A stretch of 64,000 nucleotides of DNA, taken from positions 1 through 64,000 of the forward strand of contig JAURWY010000008.1 of the NCBI GenBank assembly GCA_030654695.1, given 5' to 3'. The translations under genes were made by a program, and so were the position numbers. Every line of letters starts with the position of its first letter. Within the stretch, counting starts at the first letter, position 1. Shown piece after piece: positions 46,555 through 56,532 of the stretch. Below the pieces are notes generated by a model. That model did not search any database. It was given only the letters and a program-made list of their open reading frames with translations, and was not told the origin of the DNA. This DNA is from Polaromonas sp. (GTDB taxonomy: Bacteria > Pseudomonadota > Gammaproteobacteria > Burkholderiales > Burkholderiaceae_C).

Positions 46555-47186
46555 TGACTCCCGATAAGCCACCCACTTCCGTCAGCAGCGGCGACAGCGA
46601 TGCCTTGTTGGTCGAACGGGCTGTGGCGGGTGATCAAAAAGCCTTCGAATTGCTGGTCATCAAATACGAGCGCCGTATTCAACGCCTGATTGGCCGCATG
46701 GTGCGCGATGTCGATTTGGTGGAAGACATCGCCCAGGAAACGTTCATTCGGGTTTACCGTGCGCTGGCTCAGTTTCGGGGCGACGCCCAGTTCTACACGT
46801 GGCTGTATCGGATTGCCGTGAACACGGCTAAGAAGTTCTTGATGGACCTCAAGCGCAACCCGACGGTTTCGGAGAATTTCTTCAAATCAGCCGATGACGA
46901 TGAAACTTCGCCGGTGGAAAACGAACTAACAAGCCCTGAAACGCCTGAAGCTGTGCTGGCCAGCAAGGAAATCGCTGAAATGGTCAACGCTGCTATGGAT
47001 GCTTTGCCAGAAGAGCTGCGGCAAGCCATCACCCTGCGTGAGATTGAAGGCCTGACTTATGAAGAAATTGCCGACGCTATGAATTGCCCCATCGGAACTG
47101 TGCGGTCACGGATTTTCAGGGCCCGTGAAGCTATTTCATTGAAGATCAAACCCATGCTGGAGAACCAGTCGGGGAAACGTTGGTAA
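46551..47186 (+). CDS. rpoE: Extracytoplasmic stress sigma factor RpoE/AlgU
   Basis: 211-aa ECF sigma factor. Region 2 includes DVDLVEDIAQETFIRVYRAL and AQFYTWLYRIAVNTAKKFL; region 4 includes LREIEGLTYEEIADAMNCP with the helix-turn-helix GTVRSRIFRAREAI. It starts within the YgfX-like gene (ATGA) and leads rseA-rseB-mucD. A sigma-E-type promoter match lies downstream of mucD (50581-50610). Confidence 0.95.
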   Translation: MMTPDKPPTSVSSGDSDALLVERAVAGDQKAFELLVIKYERRIQRLIGRMVRDVDLVEDIAQETFIRVYRALAQFRGDAQFYTWLYRIAVNTAKKFLMDLKRNPTVSENFFKSADDDETSPVENELTSPETPEAVLASKEIAEMVNAAMDALPEELRQAITLREIEGLTYEEIADAMNCPIGTVRSRIFRAREAISLKIKPMLENQSGKRW

Positions 47187-47239
47187 ACGCTGTTCATTGT
47201 TGCTCATCAACCTGAAATCCTGAACCTTCTTCTCATCTT

Positions 47240-47866
47240 ATGAAGACCACTCTGTCCAATACCGTCATCGTCGACGACGATCGTATTTCAGCGCTGGCTG
47301 ATGGCGAACTGCGTGGCGAGGCATTCACCCAGGCGCTGGCCTCCTGCGAGCGCGATCCAGCGTTGCTGGCCCGTTGGCATGACTATCACTTGATCGGGGA
47401 TGTGTTGCGCTCGCCTGACTTGCTCGCAACTCGCAGCGTGTCGCCATTTTTAACGCGTCTGCAAAGTCGGCTCGCCCACGAAGCTTTGCAGCCCGTTGCG
47501 CAGACGGGAGATTCGCCGCTGACGCCGGCCGCTCTCCCTGTGCCCTTGCATGCGGCAGCCAACGATGCCGTTTTTCGCTGGAAGGTGCTGGCCAGTGTGG
47601 CTTCCATGGCTGCCGTGGCCGTGATGGTCTGGACGTTGGCCTTACCAACCTCTTCGACCGGCTCACAACTCGCGCAAATCCCCGCATCAACCGATGCCGT
47701 GGTGGTGGCGTCACCGCAGGGCGCTATGTTGCGCGACGCCCAGCTGGAAGAATTGCTAGCAGCACACAAGCAAGTTGGCGGTAACTCTGCCCTGCAAATG
47801 CCATCCGGATTTTTGCGTAATGCCACTTTCCAAACCTCGTCAAATGTCTCCAATGCGCGTCGCTGA
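47240..47866 (+). CDS. rseA: Anti-sigma-E factor RseA/MucA
   Basis: 208-aa single-pass inner-membrane anti-sigma factor. The N-terminal cytoplasmic domain (DDDRISALADGELRGEAF ... WHDYHLIGDVLR) is the RseA_N sigma-binding fold; a transmembrane segment lies at about 115-132 (VLASVASMAAVAVMVWTLAL), then a short periplasmic tail. It overlaps rseB by 23 bases. Confidence 0.9.
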   Translation: MKTTLSNTVIVDDDRISALADGELRGEAFTQALASCERDPALLARWHDYHLIGDVLRSPDLLATRSVSPFLTRLQSRLAHEALQPVAQTGDSPLTPAALPVPLHAAANDAVFRWKVLASVASMAAVAVMVWTLALPTSSTGSQLAQIPASTDAVVVASPQGAMLRDAQLEELLAAHKQVGGNSALQMPSGFLRNATFQTSSNVSNARR

Positions 47867-48908
47867 GCATCGCTGCTGGAGCGCGTTGCTTGGGCTTGCG
47901 CTGGGCTTGACCGTTGCTGCGGTCGCAACGCCTGCTGCTGCCGTGCCACCTTCGGGGGCGGCGGTGCAAGCAGCGACTTCAGCCGCAAAGAACGCGGAGC
48001 CCGCCAACATCACCGATTGGCTCATGCGCATGCACGAGGCTTCGCGCAAACGCTCGTATGTCGGCACCTTTGTGGTTTCGTCCGGGGCAGCCATGTCAAG
48101 TGCTCGGATCTGGCATGTCTGCCAAGGTGACCAGCAGGTCGAACGGGTTGAAACGCTGACAGGCCCGCCGCGTTCGGTATACCGGCACAACGACCAAGTG
48201 CATACCTTCATGCCGGACATCAAGGTGATGCTCAGTGAGCGGCGCGAATCTCTGGGTATGTTTCCTGATTTATTGAAGTCAGCGAACAGTAGCATCGCAG
48301 ATTTTTACACCGCTAAAGCAATGGGTGTCGAGCGGGTCGCCGGGATTCAGACAGACGTGGTTGAACTGGTGCCCAAAGACACGCTGCGCTTTGCTTACCG
48401 AATTTGGGCCGAGGCAAAAAGTGGCTTGGTGCTCAAGCTGGAAACCTTGGCCGAAGACGGTCAGGTGCTGGAGCAAGCGGCATTTTCTGAACTTCAGTTG
48501 GACGTGCCTTTGAAAATGGCCAAGCTGCTGAAGATGATGGAGAAAACGGATGGCTATCGGGTTGAAAGACTTCAGCTGCAAAAAACCACCGCGCTCAAGG
48601 AAGGGTGGGTCCTAAAAACGCCTGTTCCGGGCTTCAAATCGGTGAGCTGCTACAGGCGTCCGACGTCAGACCGCACTGCACCGGACCGTGCGGGACCGGT
48701 GCAGTGGACTTTTTCTGACGGACTGGCATCGGTCTCCCTGTTCATTGAAGTTTACGACGGGCGGCATCATCAGCAGTCGTCGAGCCTGTCGATTGGGGCG
48801 ACCCAAACCATTGCCCGCCGCTTAGATGCGCATTGGGTCACAGTCATGGGCGAGGTGCCGTTGACGACCTTGCAATTATTTGTCGCCGGTCTTGAACGCC
48901 ACCGCTAG
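47844..48908 (+). CDS. rseB: Sigma-E regulator RseB/MucB
   Basis: 354-aa periplasmic lipid-sensing regulator that shields RseA from proteolysis. A signal peptide covers about residues 1-36 (ALLGLALGLTVAAVATPAAA). The mature part opens with DWLMRMHEASRKRSYVGTFVV, the MucB/RseB N-terminal domain; the C-terminal domain follows. ATG 47844 lies inside rseA; ATG 47853 is an alternative giving almost the same signal peptide. Confidence 0.9.
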   Translation: MSPMRVAEHRCWSALLGLALGLTVAAVATPAAAVPPSGAAVQAATSAAKNAEPANITDWLMRMHEASRKRSYVGTFVVSSGAAMSSARIWHVCQGDQQVERVETLTGPPRSVYRHNDQVHTFMPDIKVMLSERRESLGMFPDLLKSANSSIADFYTAKAMGVERVAGIQTDVVELVPKDTLRFAYRIWAEAKSGLVLKLETLAEDGQVLEQAAFSELQLDVPLKMAKLLKMMEKTDGYRVERLQLQKTTALKEGWVLKTPVPGFKSVSCYRRPTSDRTAPDRAGPVQWTFSDGLASVSLFIEVYDGRHHQQSSSLSIGATQTIARRLDAHWVTVMGEVPLTTLQLFVAGLERHR

Positions 48909-49019
48909 TGTCTCCAAATAACGCCCATTGTTGATGTCCATTCTCGCCATGGCCGTTCACCGCTATGGTGGTTGGCGCATGTGTATTTTTCGTCACCTTG
49001 ATTGTTTTCCTGAAAGCTC

Positions 49020-50480
49020 ATGATGCTTAACCTGAATCGAACCCATCTGCGCTCTTATCTCGTGGCTGGCCTGCTGGCCATCGGGGTGAGTGGCGCAGTC
49101 CTTCCTCTGCAGCCAGTCTGGGCGCAAGTCCGCGGATTGCCGGATTTTCCTGATCTGGTTGATCAGGTCGGTCCTGCCGTTGTGAACATTCGCACGCTTG
49201 AAAAAACCAAACCCAGCAGCGATGCTGGTAACGACGAGCAAATGTTGGAGTTCTTTCGCCGCTTTGGCATTCCGGTGCCGCCTAATTTGCCGCGTTCGCC
49301 GCGTCAAGAGCGCGGTCAGTCGGAGGAACGCCAGCCTCGCGGTGTGGGTTCCGGCTTCATTTTATCGGCCGATGGTTTTGTCATGACCAATGCCCATGTG
49401 GTCGACGGCGCGGACGAGGTGCTTGTAACGCTGACGGACAAGCGCGAATTCAAGGCCAAGATCATTGGCGCAGACAAACGCACCGATGTGGCCGTCGTGA
49501 AAATCGAAGCCATAGGCTTGCCCAGCGTGAAAATTGGTGATGCTAACCGGATGCGGGTGGGCGAATGGGTGATGGCCATTGGCTCTCCGTTTGGACTTGA
49601 GAACACGGTCACGGCGGGCATTGTCAGCGCCAAGCAGCGTGACACGGGTGACTACCTGCCGCTCATCCAAACGGACGTCGCCATCAATCCAGGAAATTCA
49701 GGCGGGCCGCTGATCAATATGCGCGGCGAGGTGGTCGGTATCAACAGCCAGATCTACTCTCGCTCGGGCGGCTTCCAAGGTATCTCCTTCGCCATCCCGA
49801 TTGACGAAGCGATCCGGGTCTCAGACCAGCTTCGCAATTCAGGGCGCGTCACGCGCGGACGGATTGGTGTGCAGATTGACCAAGTCAGCAAAGAAGTTGC
49901 CGAATCGATTGGTCTGGGTAAGCCGCAGGGTGCGCTGGTGCGCGGCGTTGAAGCGGGTGCGCCGGCTGAAAAAGCGGGCATTGAAGCGGGTGACATCATT
50001 ACCAAGTTTGACGGCAAGGTCATCGAGAAATCGAGCGACTTGCCGCGACTGGTGGGCAGCGTCAAGCCGGGCACCCGAGCCACCGTCACGGTCTTTCGCC
50101 GAGGTGCAACGCGCGATCTGGCCGTGACGATTGCTGAAGTACCGCACGAAAAGCCGGTGCAACGCACGTCTTCTGTCCCCGCAAAACCACCCGTTACGGG
50201 GCCCGCTCAGGCGATGGGTCTGGTGGTCAGTGAGCTGACGGATGCGCAAAAGAAAGAGTTGAAGTTGCGTGGTGGTGTTCGTGTTGAAACGGCTGAAGGT
50301 GCATCGGCGCGGGCGGGTCTTCGCGAGGACGATGTGATCGTGGCGATTGCAAATACTGAAGTGCTGAACCTCAAGGAGTTTGATCAAGCGCTTGCCAAGA
50401 CCGACAAAAACAAGCCTGTGAACGTTCTGTTCAGGCGCGGGGAGTGGGCGCAATACGCCTTGATTCGCCCGAATCGTTGA
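49020..50480 (+). CDS. mucD: Periplasmic serine endoprotease MucD/DegP family
   Basis: 486-aa HtrA-family protease. Signal peptide ending near residue 36 (PVWAQ). Catalytic triad H126 (TNAHVVDG), D156 (RTDVAVVK), S227 (NPGNSGGPL), followed by two PDZ domains (about 265-370 and 390-480). Degrades misfolded envelope proteins and dampens sigma-E signalling. Last gene of the rpoE operon; a terminator follows at 50498. Confidence 0.95.
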   Translation: MMLNLNRTHLRSYLVAGLLAIGVSGAVLPLQPVWAQVRGLPDFPDLVDQVGPAVVNIRTLEKTKPSSDAGNDEQMLEFFRRFGIPVPPNLPRSPRQERGQSEERQPRGVGSGFILSADGFVMTNAHVVDGADEVLVTLTDKREFKAKIIGADKRTDVAVVKIEAIGLPSVKIGDANRMRVGEWVMAIGSPFGLENTVTAGIVSAKQRDTGDYLPLIQTDVAINPGNSGGPLINMRGEVVGINSQIYSRSGGFQGISFAIPIDEAIRVSDQLRNSGRVTRGRIGVQIDQVSKEVAESIGLGKPQGALVRGVEAGAPAEKAGIEAGDIITKFDGKVIEKSSDLPRLVGSVKPGTRATVTVFRRGATRDLAVTIAEVPHEKPVQRTSSVPAKPPVTGPAQAMGLVVSELTDAQKKELKLRGGVRVETAEGASARAGLREDDVIVAIANTEVLNLKEFDQALAKTDKNKPVNVLFRRGEWAQYALIRPNR

Positions 50481-50497
50481 GCTGGACACTCGGCATA

Positions 50498-50522
50498 CCC
50501 CGGCAAAAGTTGGGGGTTTTCA
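50498..50522 (+). terminator. Intrinsic terminator after mucD
   Basis: CCCCGGC (50498-50504) pairs with GTTGGGG (50509-50515) through G-C and two G-U pairs around an AAAA loop; GTTTTC follows. It is 18 bp after the mucD stop. Confidence 0.65.
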
Positions 50523-50580
50523 TGGATTTTTTGATTTTGCAGGGCTTGTTAAATATTTATTTTCAATCCTAAGAGGATCT

Positions 50581-50610
50581 GGAACTTGTGGGTAAACGCT
50601 AACTTCTGAA
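50581..50610 (+). promoter_or_regulatory. Sigma-E-type promoter candidate downstream of mucD
   Basis: GGAACTT (50581-50587) and TCTGAA (50605-50610) are separated by 17 bases, matching the sigma-E consensus GGAACTT-N16/17-TCTGA. The stretch GAACTTGTGGGTAAA is nearly identical to E. coli rpoH P3 as I recall it. It lies after the mucD terminator and points towards lepA. Confidence 0.6.
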
Positions 50611-50730
50611 GACCAAAACGGGTTTTGACGCTGCCTCTACATTACTTTCGGTAGAATAGAGCCCTTCTTTCGGGTCTTTCCGCTATATAAAGGCAACAAG
50701 AATGCCGCAGATCGACCCGTTTCAAACGAT

Positions 50731-50804
50731 TTATCAACGATCCACAGATCACCCACAAGTTGTTCATAGTTGTTATTTTGAGATTGTGAATAAGTTGTGC
50801 ATAA
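50731..50804. promoter_or_regulatory. Cluster of DnaA-box-like sites
   Basis: TGTGAATAA (50785-50793) and TGTGCATAA (50796-50804) both fit the consensus TGTGNATAA fully and are 11 bases apart. CGATCCACA (50738-50746) and TCACCCACA (50749-50757) each match TTATCCACA at 7 of 9 and are also 11 bases apart in the opposite orientation. TTATCAACG at 50731 matches partly. Confidence 0.45.
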
Positions 50805-50920
50805 CTTCTCTGTTGCGGCTCTGCAACGTCATCGATTTGGCCTTTTTCAAGCGACGCAAAGCCGGCTTTTTGCCTACAATGAAGTTCCAACTATCGCAGT
50901 TGCCATAGATTGTTGGTTCA

Positions 50921-50951
50921 GGGCGCGTCGCAAACCGACGCGCCCTTTTTT
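50921..50951 (+). terminator. Strong orphan intrinsic terminator upstream of lepA
   Basis: GGGCGCGTCG (50921-50930) pairs perfectly with CGACGCGCCC (50936-50945) around CAAAC, followed by six T. Since mucD already has a terminator at 50498, this one ends some other transcript. Confidence 0.88.
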
Positions 50952-51015
50952 ATGTCCGTTGCGAAGTGGGCCTGCACTGTTCGCAATATTTTCAAGTACT
51001 TAGGTGTTTCCTTTG

Positions 51016-52827
51016 ATGAATCACATCAGAAATTTTTCGATCATTGCCCACATCGATCACGGCAAATCAACACTCGCTGACCGCATCATCCAGCGCTGCG
51101 GTGGTTTGCAGGATCGCGAGATGAGCGCGCAGGTTTTGGATTCCATGGATCTTGAAAAAGAGCGTGGGATAACCATCAAAGCGCAGACCGCTGCGCTGCG
51201 CTACAAAGCCGCTGATGGTCAGATCTACAACCTCAATTTGATCGACACGCCGGGCCACGTCGACTTCTCATATGAAGTGAGTCGTTCTCTGTCTGCTTGT
51301 GAAGGTGCGTTGCTCGTGGTGGATGCAAGCCAAGGCGTTGAAGCACAGACGGTGGCGAATTGCTACACCGCGCTGGATCTTGGCGTCACTGTTTTGCCCG
51401 TGCTCAACAAAATGGATTTGCCACAAGCTGATCCGGACAATGCGAAGCAGGAAATCGAAGACGTGATCGGCATCGACGCGACCGATGCGATTCCTTGCAG
51501 CGCCAAAACAGGCATGGGGATTGATGAAATTCTCGAGGCTGTCATTGCGCGCATTCCGCCGCCCAAAGGAAATCCTGACGGCCCGTTGCGCGCCATGATT
51601 GTTGACAGTTGGTATGACGCTTACGTGGGCGTGGTCATGCTGGTGCGCGTGGTGGACGGCCGACTCGCCAAAGGTGATCGCATTAAGTTGATGGCGACAG
51701 AAGCCTTGTACAACGCAGAGCAACTTGGCGTTTTCACGCCGCACACGGAAGCGCGACAGTCGCTCGAAGCGGGTGAGGTCGGATTTGTGATCGCAGGGAT
51801 CAAAGAGCTGCAAGCCGCCAAGGTCGGCGACACGTTGACGATGATCAAACCCGGCACGGGTGGTGCCGCTTTTGCGGCGACCGAAGCACTGCCTGGCTTC
51901 AAGGAAATTCAGCCACAGGTGTTTGCCGGTTTGTACCCGAGCGAAGCCAGCGAGTACGACTCGCTGCGTGACGCGCTGGAAAAACTCAAGCTCAACGACG
52001 CTTCATTGCACTACGAGCCTGAAGTCAGCCAAGCGCTGGGTTTCGGTTTTCGCTGCGGCTTCTTGGGCTTGCTGCACATGGAGATCGTGCAAGAGCGTCT
52101 CGAGCGCGAGTTTGACCAAGACCTGATCACCACCGCCCCGAGCGTGGTGTATGAGGTGGTCATGCCGGGGGGGGAAGTCTTGATGGTGGAAAACCCATCG
52201 AAGATTCCAGACGCCGGCAGGATTCAAGAAATCCGCGAACCCATCGTCACCGTGCATCTCTATATGCCGCAAGACTATGTGGGCGCAGTCATGACGCTGG
52301 CCAACAACAAGCGCGGCATCCAGCAGAACATGGCGTACCACGGCAAGCAGGTCATGCTGACGTATGAGATGCCGCTGGGCGAGATCGTGCTCGACTTCTT
52401 TGACAAGCTGAAATCGGTGTCACGCGGCTATGCGTCGATGGACTACGAGTTCAAAGAGTTCCGTGCGTCTGACGTTGTCAAGGTCGATATTTTGCTCAAC
52501 GGCGAGCGCGTCGATGCACTGTCGATCATTGTTCACCGCAGTCAGTCGGTGTATCGCGGTCGTGCCGTGGTGTCCAAAATGCGCGAGATTATTTCGCGTC
52601 AGCAGTTCGACGTTGCCATCCAGGCGGCCATTGGCGCTAACGTGATAGCGCGTGAGACAATCAAAGCCTTGCGTAAAAACGTCATCGCCAAGTGCTATGG
52701 CGGCGATATTTCGCGCAAGAAGAAGCTGCTTGAAAAGCAAAAAGCAGGCAAAAAACGCATGAAACAAATCGGTTCTGTCGAGGTGCCCCAAGAGGCCTTC
52801 TTAGCCATATTGCAGGTGGAAGATTAA
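51016..52827 (+). CDS. lepA: Elongation factor 4 (LepA)
   Basis: Ribosome-associated GTPase (603 aa). G1 [10 protein letters not shown]3 DTPGHVDF, G4 NKMDLP; the C-terminal LepA-specific domain ends [22 protein letters not shown] 51016 ([19 protein letters not shown]) is preferred to GTG 51004. It overlaps lepB by one base (TAATG). Confidence 0.97.
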   Translation: MNHIRNFSIIAHIDHGKSTLADRIIQRCGGLQDREMSAQVLDSMDLEKERGITIKAQTAALRYKAADGQIYNLNLIDTPGHVDFSYEVSRSLSACEGALLVVDASQGVEAQTVANCYTALDLGVTVLPVLNKMDLPQADPDNAKQEIEDVIGIDATDAIPCSAKTGMGIDEILEAVIARIPPPKGNPDGPLRAMIVDSWYDAYVGVVMLVRVVDGRLAKGDRIKLMATEALYNAEQLGVFTPHTEARQSLEAGEVGFVIAGIKELQAAKVGDTLTMIKPGTGGAAFAATEALPGFKEIQPQVFAGLYPSEASEYDSLRDALEKLKLNDASLHYEPEVSQALGFGFRCGFLGLLHMEIVQERLEREFDQDLITTAPSVVYEVVMPGGEVLMVENPSKIPDAGRIQEIREPIVTVHLYMPQDYVGAVMTLANNKRGIQQNMAYHGKQVMLTYEMPLGEIVLDFFDKLKSVSRGYASMDYEFKEFRASDVVKVDILLNGERVDALSIIVHRSQSVYRGRAVVSKMREIISRQQFDVAIQAAIGANVIARETIKALRKNVIAKCYGGDISRKKKLLEKQKAGKKRMKQIGSVEVPQEAFLAILQVED

Positions 52828-53810
52828 TGGTCGGTGTCATGAGTTCAATCACAGCCTTGGTGCTGGCTGCATTTGTAGGTTATGGCGGTGCCTGGTACAT
52901 GGGTATGGTGGAGGGTAACTTCTCGCTGCTGCTGTTTCTGGCGACGGTGGTGACGGGCATTTACTGGCTTTTCGAGCGCTTCTATTTTCTGCCGCAACGC
53001 CGTCAGGCCGTTCAAGTGTTTGAGCAAAGTACCGCCAAACGTAACTTAGAGCTGACCAAGCTGGGCTTGCCATTGGCGCAGCCCGATGTGGTTGAAGCGC
53101 GCGCGCGCCTGATGATGCAACCATGGTGGTTGGATTGGACCGCAGGGCTCTTCCCCGTCATCATCGTGGTCTTCATCTTGCGGTCTTTTTTGTTTGAGCC
53201 GTTCAAGATCCCATCGGGTTCCATGATCCCAACCTTGATGATCAACGACCTGATCCTCGTGAATAAATTTCATTACGGCGTCCGCTTACCGGTGATCTTC
53301 ACCAAGGTGCTCGACAACCACAGCCCCGAGCGTGGCGATGTGATGGTTTTTCGCTACCCACCGCAACCTAGTCTTGACTACATCAAGCGGGTGGTCGGTT
53401 TGCCAGGCGACGAGGTGGCTTACCTGAACAAGACGCTGACCATCAATGGCAAACCCCTTCAGAAAAAAGCTTTGCGTGAATTTTTTGATGATGATGCATT
53501 GCGCTACACCAAGCAGTTTGAAGAATCAACGGCTAGCGGTGAGCGCAAATATCGCATCTTGAATGAAGATGACCGGCCGTCATTCATTCAAGCCACAGCC
53601 GACTTTCCATTCCGCGACAACTGCCGCTACAGCAGCGAAGGTGTGGTCTGCAAGGTGCCGGCAGGACACTATTTCATGATGGGCGACAACCGCGACAACT
53701 CGCTGGACTCGCGCTATTGGGGTTTTGTCCCTGAAAAAAATATCGTCGGCAAAGCCTTTTTTGTCTGGATGAACTTCGGTAATCTGAAGCGTATCGGCGG
53801 TTTTGATTAA
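52827..53810 (+). CDS. lepB: Signal peptidase I
   Basis: Inner-membrane leader peptidase (327 aa). Two N-terminal transmembrane segments and a third near 106-122; nucleophile S132 in FKIPSGSMIPTL, Lys base in LDYIKRVVGLPGDE, and MGDNRDNSLDSRYWG near the end. ATG 52827 overlaps the lepA stop; ATG 52839 is a minor alternative. Confidence 0.96.
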   Translation: MVGVMSSITALVLAAFVGYGGAWYMGMVEGNFSLLLFLATVVTGIYWLFERFYFLPQRRQAVQVFEQSTAKRNLELTKLGLPLAQPDVVEARARLMMQPWWLDWTAGLFPVIIVVFILRSFLFEPFKIPSGSMIPTLMINDLILVNKFHYGVRLPVIFTKVLDNHSPERGDVMVFRYPPQPSLDYIKRVVGLPGDEVAYLNKTLTINGKPLQKKALREFFDDDALRYTKQFEESTASGERKYRILNEDDRPSFIQATADFPFRDNCRYSSEGVVCKVPAGHYFMMGDNRDNSLDSRYWGFVPEKNIVGKAFFVWMNFGNLKRIGGFD

Positions 53811-53837
53811 ACCGCAGCGTTGCTTCTCAACAGCGTT

Positions 53838-54566
53838 ATGAGTGCCCAACCCGATACTGCTTTAGCTTCCCACCAGCCCAAGCTCAGCCTGCCTTTGCAG
53901 GCCCTGCAAAAACGGTTGCTGCATGAGTTCGCCAGCCCAAAGCTTTTGCAACTCGCCCTGACGCACCGCAGCTTTTCGGGCGATCACAACGAGCGGCTCG
54001 AATTTTTGGGCGACTCGGTACTGAACTTGGCTGTCGCTGGTCTCTTGTATGAACGGCTGTCCCAGCTGCCTGAAGGCGATTTGTCGCGCGTACGTGCCAA
54101 CCTCGTCAAACAAGAAACGCTGCATCAACTGGCCATCACCTTGGGCTTGCCGATGCTGCTGCGCCTCGGCGAAGGCGAAGCCAAATCAGGTGGCCAAAAG
54201 CGGCCTTCTATTTTGGCGGACGCCCTTGAAGCGGTGATCGGTGCGGTCTACCTAGACGCTGGTTTCGACAGCGCTTCGGCCTTGGTTCGGCGGCTGTTTC
54301 AAGATGTCGAGATCACGCCGCAAATGCCGGCCATCGACAAAGACCCCAAGACCGAGCTGCAAGAATGGCTGCAAGGCCGAAAAATGAACTTACCCATTTA
54401 CAGAGTTGTCGCCACCTCGGGCGCGGCCCACCAGCAAACTTTTGACGTGGAATGCGAGATTGTCGAGCACGGCCGTGCTGAACGCGGTATCGGTGGTTCA
54501 CGGCGTGCGGGAGAACAAGCCGCCGCTGCAGCCATGCTGGCTTTTCTCAAGACACTCGGCACTTAA
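53838..54566 (+). CDS. rnc: Ribonuclease III
   Basis: Double-strand-specific endoribonuclease (242 aa). Signature [14 protein letters not shown], second acidic site [14 protein letters not shown], then a C-terminal dsRNA-binding domain ([13 protein letters not shown] ... [16 protein letters not shown]). ATG 53838 chosen; a TTG six codons upstream is open but lacks family similarity. Between lepB and era as is standard. Confidence 0.96.
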   Translation: MSAQPDTALASHQPKLSLPLQALQKRLLHEFASPKLLQLALTHRSFSGDHNERLEFLGDSVLNLAVAGLLYERLSQLPEGDLSRVRANLVKQETLHQLAITLGLPMLLRLGEGEAKSGGQKRPSILADALEAVIGAVYLDAGFDSASALVRRLFQDVEITPQMPAIDKDPKTELQEWLQGRKMNLPIYRVVATSGAAHQQTFDVECEIVEHGRAERGIGGSRRAGEQAAAAAMLAFLKTLGT

Positions 54567-54618
54567 CCCGTTAAACCTTGAAACCTCGCTGCCTGTAGGC
54601 GGCTGAAGATGGACTCAC

Positions 54619-55623
54619 ATGACTGACGGCAAAAAAGCCCCCACCCCGACCGACTTGCCAACGCAGTCGCCTGACGCGCTTGAAGCCATGCTGACCCAAG
54701 CCATGTCGACCCGAGCCAGCAACGCACCGGCTGTGCCCACAGTCGGTCAGCGCTGTGGTTTGATCGCCATTGTCGGCAAGCCGAACGTCGGCAAGTCCAC
54801 CTTGCTGAATGCACTGGTGGGACAAAAAATCAGCATCACCTCGCGCAAGGCGCAAACCACGCGGCACCGCATCACCGGCATGCGCACGGTGGGGCCGACG
54901 CAGTATGTGTTTGTCGACACGCCGGGTTTTCAAACCCGCCACAGCAATGCCTTGAATCGCTCCTTGAACCGCACCGTGGTGGGCGCGGTCAATGACGTTG
55001 ACCTGATTGTTTTCGTGGTCGAAGCAGGCCAATTCAATCAGGCCGATGCCAAAGTCTTGTCTTTGTTGCCGGCCAACACGCCCGCCATCTTGTTGGCGAA
55101 TAAGTTTGACCTGATCCACCGCCGCGCCGAGATTGCGCCTTGGCTCAAAGAGATGCAGGAGCGCCACAACTTCGCTGAGTTTGTGCCGATGTCGGCCAAC
55201 AACGCCCGTGACGTTGAGCGCCTGTTTGGCATTTGCGACAAATACCTGCCCGAGCAGCCGTGGATGTACGGCGCGGAAGAGCTGACCGACCGCAGCGATC
55301 GTTTCATGGCGGCCGAAATCATCCGCGAAAAACTCTTTCGTTTGACGGGTGACGAGTTGCCCTACACCTCAACTGTCATCATCGACAAGTACGAGGAAGA
55401 AGGCAATTTGCGCCGCGTCGCCGCCACCATCGTTGTGGAGCGCGACGGTCACAAGGGCATGATCATTGGCGAGAAGGGTGAAAAACTCAAACGTATCGGC
55501 ACTGAAGCGCGGCATGAGCTTGAGACCTTGACCGGCGGCAAAGTCTTTTTGGAAATCTGGGTCAAGGTCCGTTCCGGCTGGGCTGATGATGACGCTCGCG
55601 TCAAAACCTTCGGCTATGAGTGA
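54619..55623 (+). CDS. era: GTPase Era
   Basis: Ribosome-assembly GTPase (334 aa). G1 [10 protein letters not shown]3 DTPGF, G4 NKFD, and a C-terminal KH domain [14 protein letters not shown]. About 45 extra N-terminal residues rich in Thr/Pro/Ala precede the G domain, longer than E. coli Era (301 aa). Followed by a hairpin and repeat region before recO. Confidence 0.96.
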   Translation: MTDGKKAPTPTDLPTQSPDALEAMLTQAMSTRASNAPAVPTVGQRCGLIAIVGKPNVGKSTLLNALVGQKISITSRKAQTTRHRITGMRTVGPTQYVFVDTPGFQTRHSNALNRSLNRTVVGAVNDVDLIVFVVEAGQFNQADAKVLSLLPANTPAILLANKFDLIHRRAEIAPWLKEMQERHNFAEFVPMSANNARDVERLFGICDKYLPEQPWMYGAEELTDRSDRFMAAEIIREKLFRLTGDELPYTSTVIIDKYEEEGNLRRVAATIVVERDGHKGMIIGEKGEKLKRIGTEARHELETLTGGKVFLEIWVKVRSGWADDDARVKTFGYE

Positions 55624-55624
55624 G

Positions 55625-55743
55625 GCCCCCACGTTCGTCACTGCGTGTACTTCACTGCCCCCCGAGGGGGCGCATTTTTCCTTGGGGCGGCCCGGCGGGA
55701 AAACTTCAGCCCCCACGCTTGTCACGTCGTGTACTGCGCTGCT
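55625..55743 (+). repeat. Degenerate direct repeat with terminator-like hairpin between era and recO
   Basis: A segment beginning GCCCCCACG at 55625-55662 recurs with changes at 55709-55743. Between them GCCCCC (55657-55662) and GGGGGC (55666-55671) form a hairpin followed by ATTTTT (55674-55679). The style matches dispersed intergenic elements I associate with Comamonadaceae. Confidence 0.6.
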
Positions 55744-55759
55744 GGCAGATTGAAAACCC

Positions 55760-56509
55760 GTGGCCACTAAACGGATTGCGGATGAGCCGGCTTACGTGCT
55801 GCATCGCTATGACTGGAGCGAGTCGAGTCTGATTCTGGATGTTTTCACGCGGCAGCATGGCCGCGTGGCGCTGGTGGCGCGGGGTGCTAAAAAGCCGAGT
55901 TCGAGTTTTAGGCCGGTGCTGCTGCCGCTGCAGTTGCTGCATTTGGCATTTGGCGGCGATGCTGAAATCCGCAACCTCAAGAGCGCCGAATGGCAGGGCG
56001 GTCACGTCATGCCGACGGGCGATGCCTTGCTGTCGGGCTACTACCTCAACGAATTGCTGATGCGCTTGCTGGCCCGCGATGACCCGCATCCGGTACTGTT
56101 CGACGCCTATGCCGCCACGGTGCAACTGCTGGCGAGTCAGAACGCCGACACCTTGCAAGTCGCCTTGCGTGCTTTTGAGTTGCGGCTGCTGCGCGACATC
56201 GGCTTGTTGCCCACGCTTGACGCCGAGACCGCCACCTTGCTGCCGCTAGCGATTGGCAAGCGTTACGTGCTGGTGGCCGAGGCCGGTCTGCGCGAGGCCC
56301 ATGACGACGACCGGGCCAGTTTGTCGGGCGCCGAATGGTTGGGCTTGCAGCTGGCGCTAGAAAGCCACTCAACCTTCTCTGACACAGTGCAGGCTTGTGT
56401 CAACAGTATTTCGGAGCTCAAGACGCAGCTGCGCGCCTTGCTGCACTACCATTGTGGTGTGAAGGTGCTCAAAACCCGCCAAATGATGATCGACCTTCAA
56501 GCGCTTTAG
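55760..56509 (+). CDS. recO: DNA repair protein RecO
   Basis: RecFOR-pathway mediator (249 aa) with N-terminal OB fold ([21 protein letters not shown] ... [18 protein letters not shown]) and a helical C-terminal domain. GTG start at 55760. The zinc Cys cluster of some RecO proteins is absent. Stands 137 bp after era, 24 bp before pdxJ. Confidence 0.93.
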   Translation: MATKRIADEPAYVLHRYDWSESSLILDVFTRQHGRVALVARGAKKPSSSFRPVLLPLQLLHLAFGGDAEIRNLKSAEWQGGHVMPTGDALLSGYYLNELLMRLLARDDPHPVLFDAYAATVQLLASQNADTLQVALRAFELRLLRDIGLLPTLDAETATLLPLAIGKRYVLVAEAGLREAHDDDRASLSGAEWLGLQLALESHSTFSDTVQACVNSISELKTQLRALLHYHCGVKVLKTRQMMIDLQAL

Positions 56510-56532
56510 CGTCATACTTTCACACCAGACTT

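Larger units (their letters stand above)
50616..50951 (+). ncRNA. Candidate sigma-E-dependent small RNA or lepA leader
   Basis: The interval between the sigma-E-like promoter and an orphan intrinsic terminator (50921-50951) has no gene I can support. A shorter transcript could instead begin near 50887, after a -10-like TACAAT at 50875-50880, giving about 65 bases ending in the same terminator. An open frame of 68 codons at 50702-50908 has AT-rich third positions unlike the neighbouring genes and no recognisable similarity; it is probably not coding. A lepA attenuator is the main alternative. Confidence 0.35.

Noticed and set aside
50731..50804. Chromosomal replication origin
   Set aside because: No dnaA, dnaN, rpmH or gidA nearby and no 13-mer unwinding repeats; only the boxes themselves are notable.
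50702..50908. 68-codon open frame between mucD and lepA
   Set aside because: Third positions are much more AT-rich than in neighbouring genes, it overlaps DnaA-like sites and a -10-like element, and it has no recognisable similarity. It cannot be fully excluded as a small protein.
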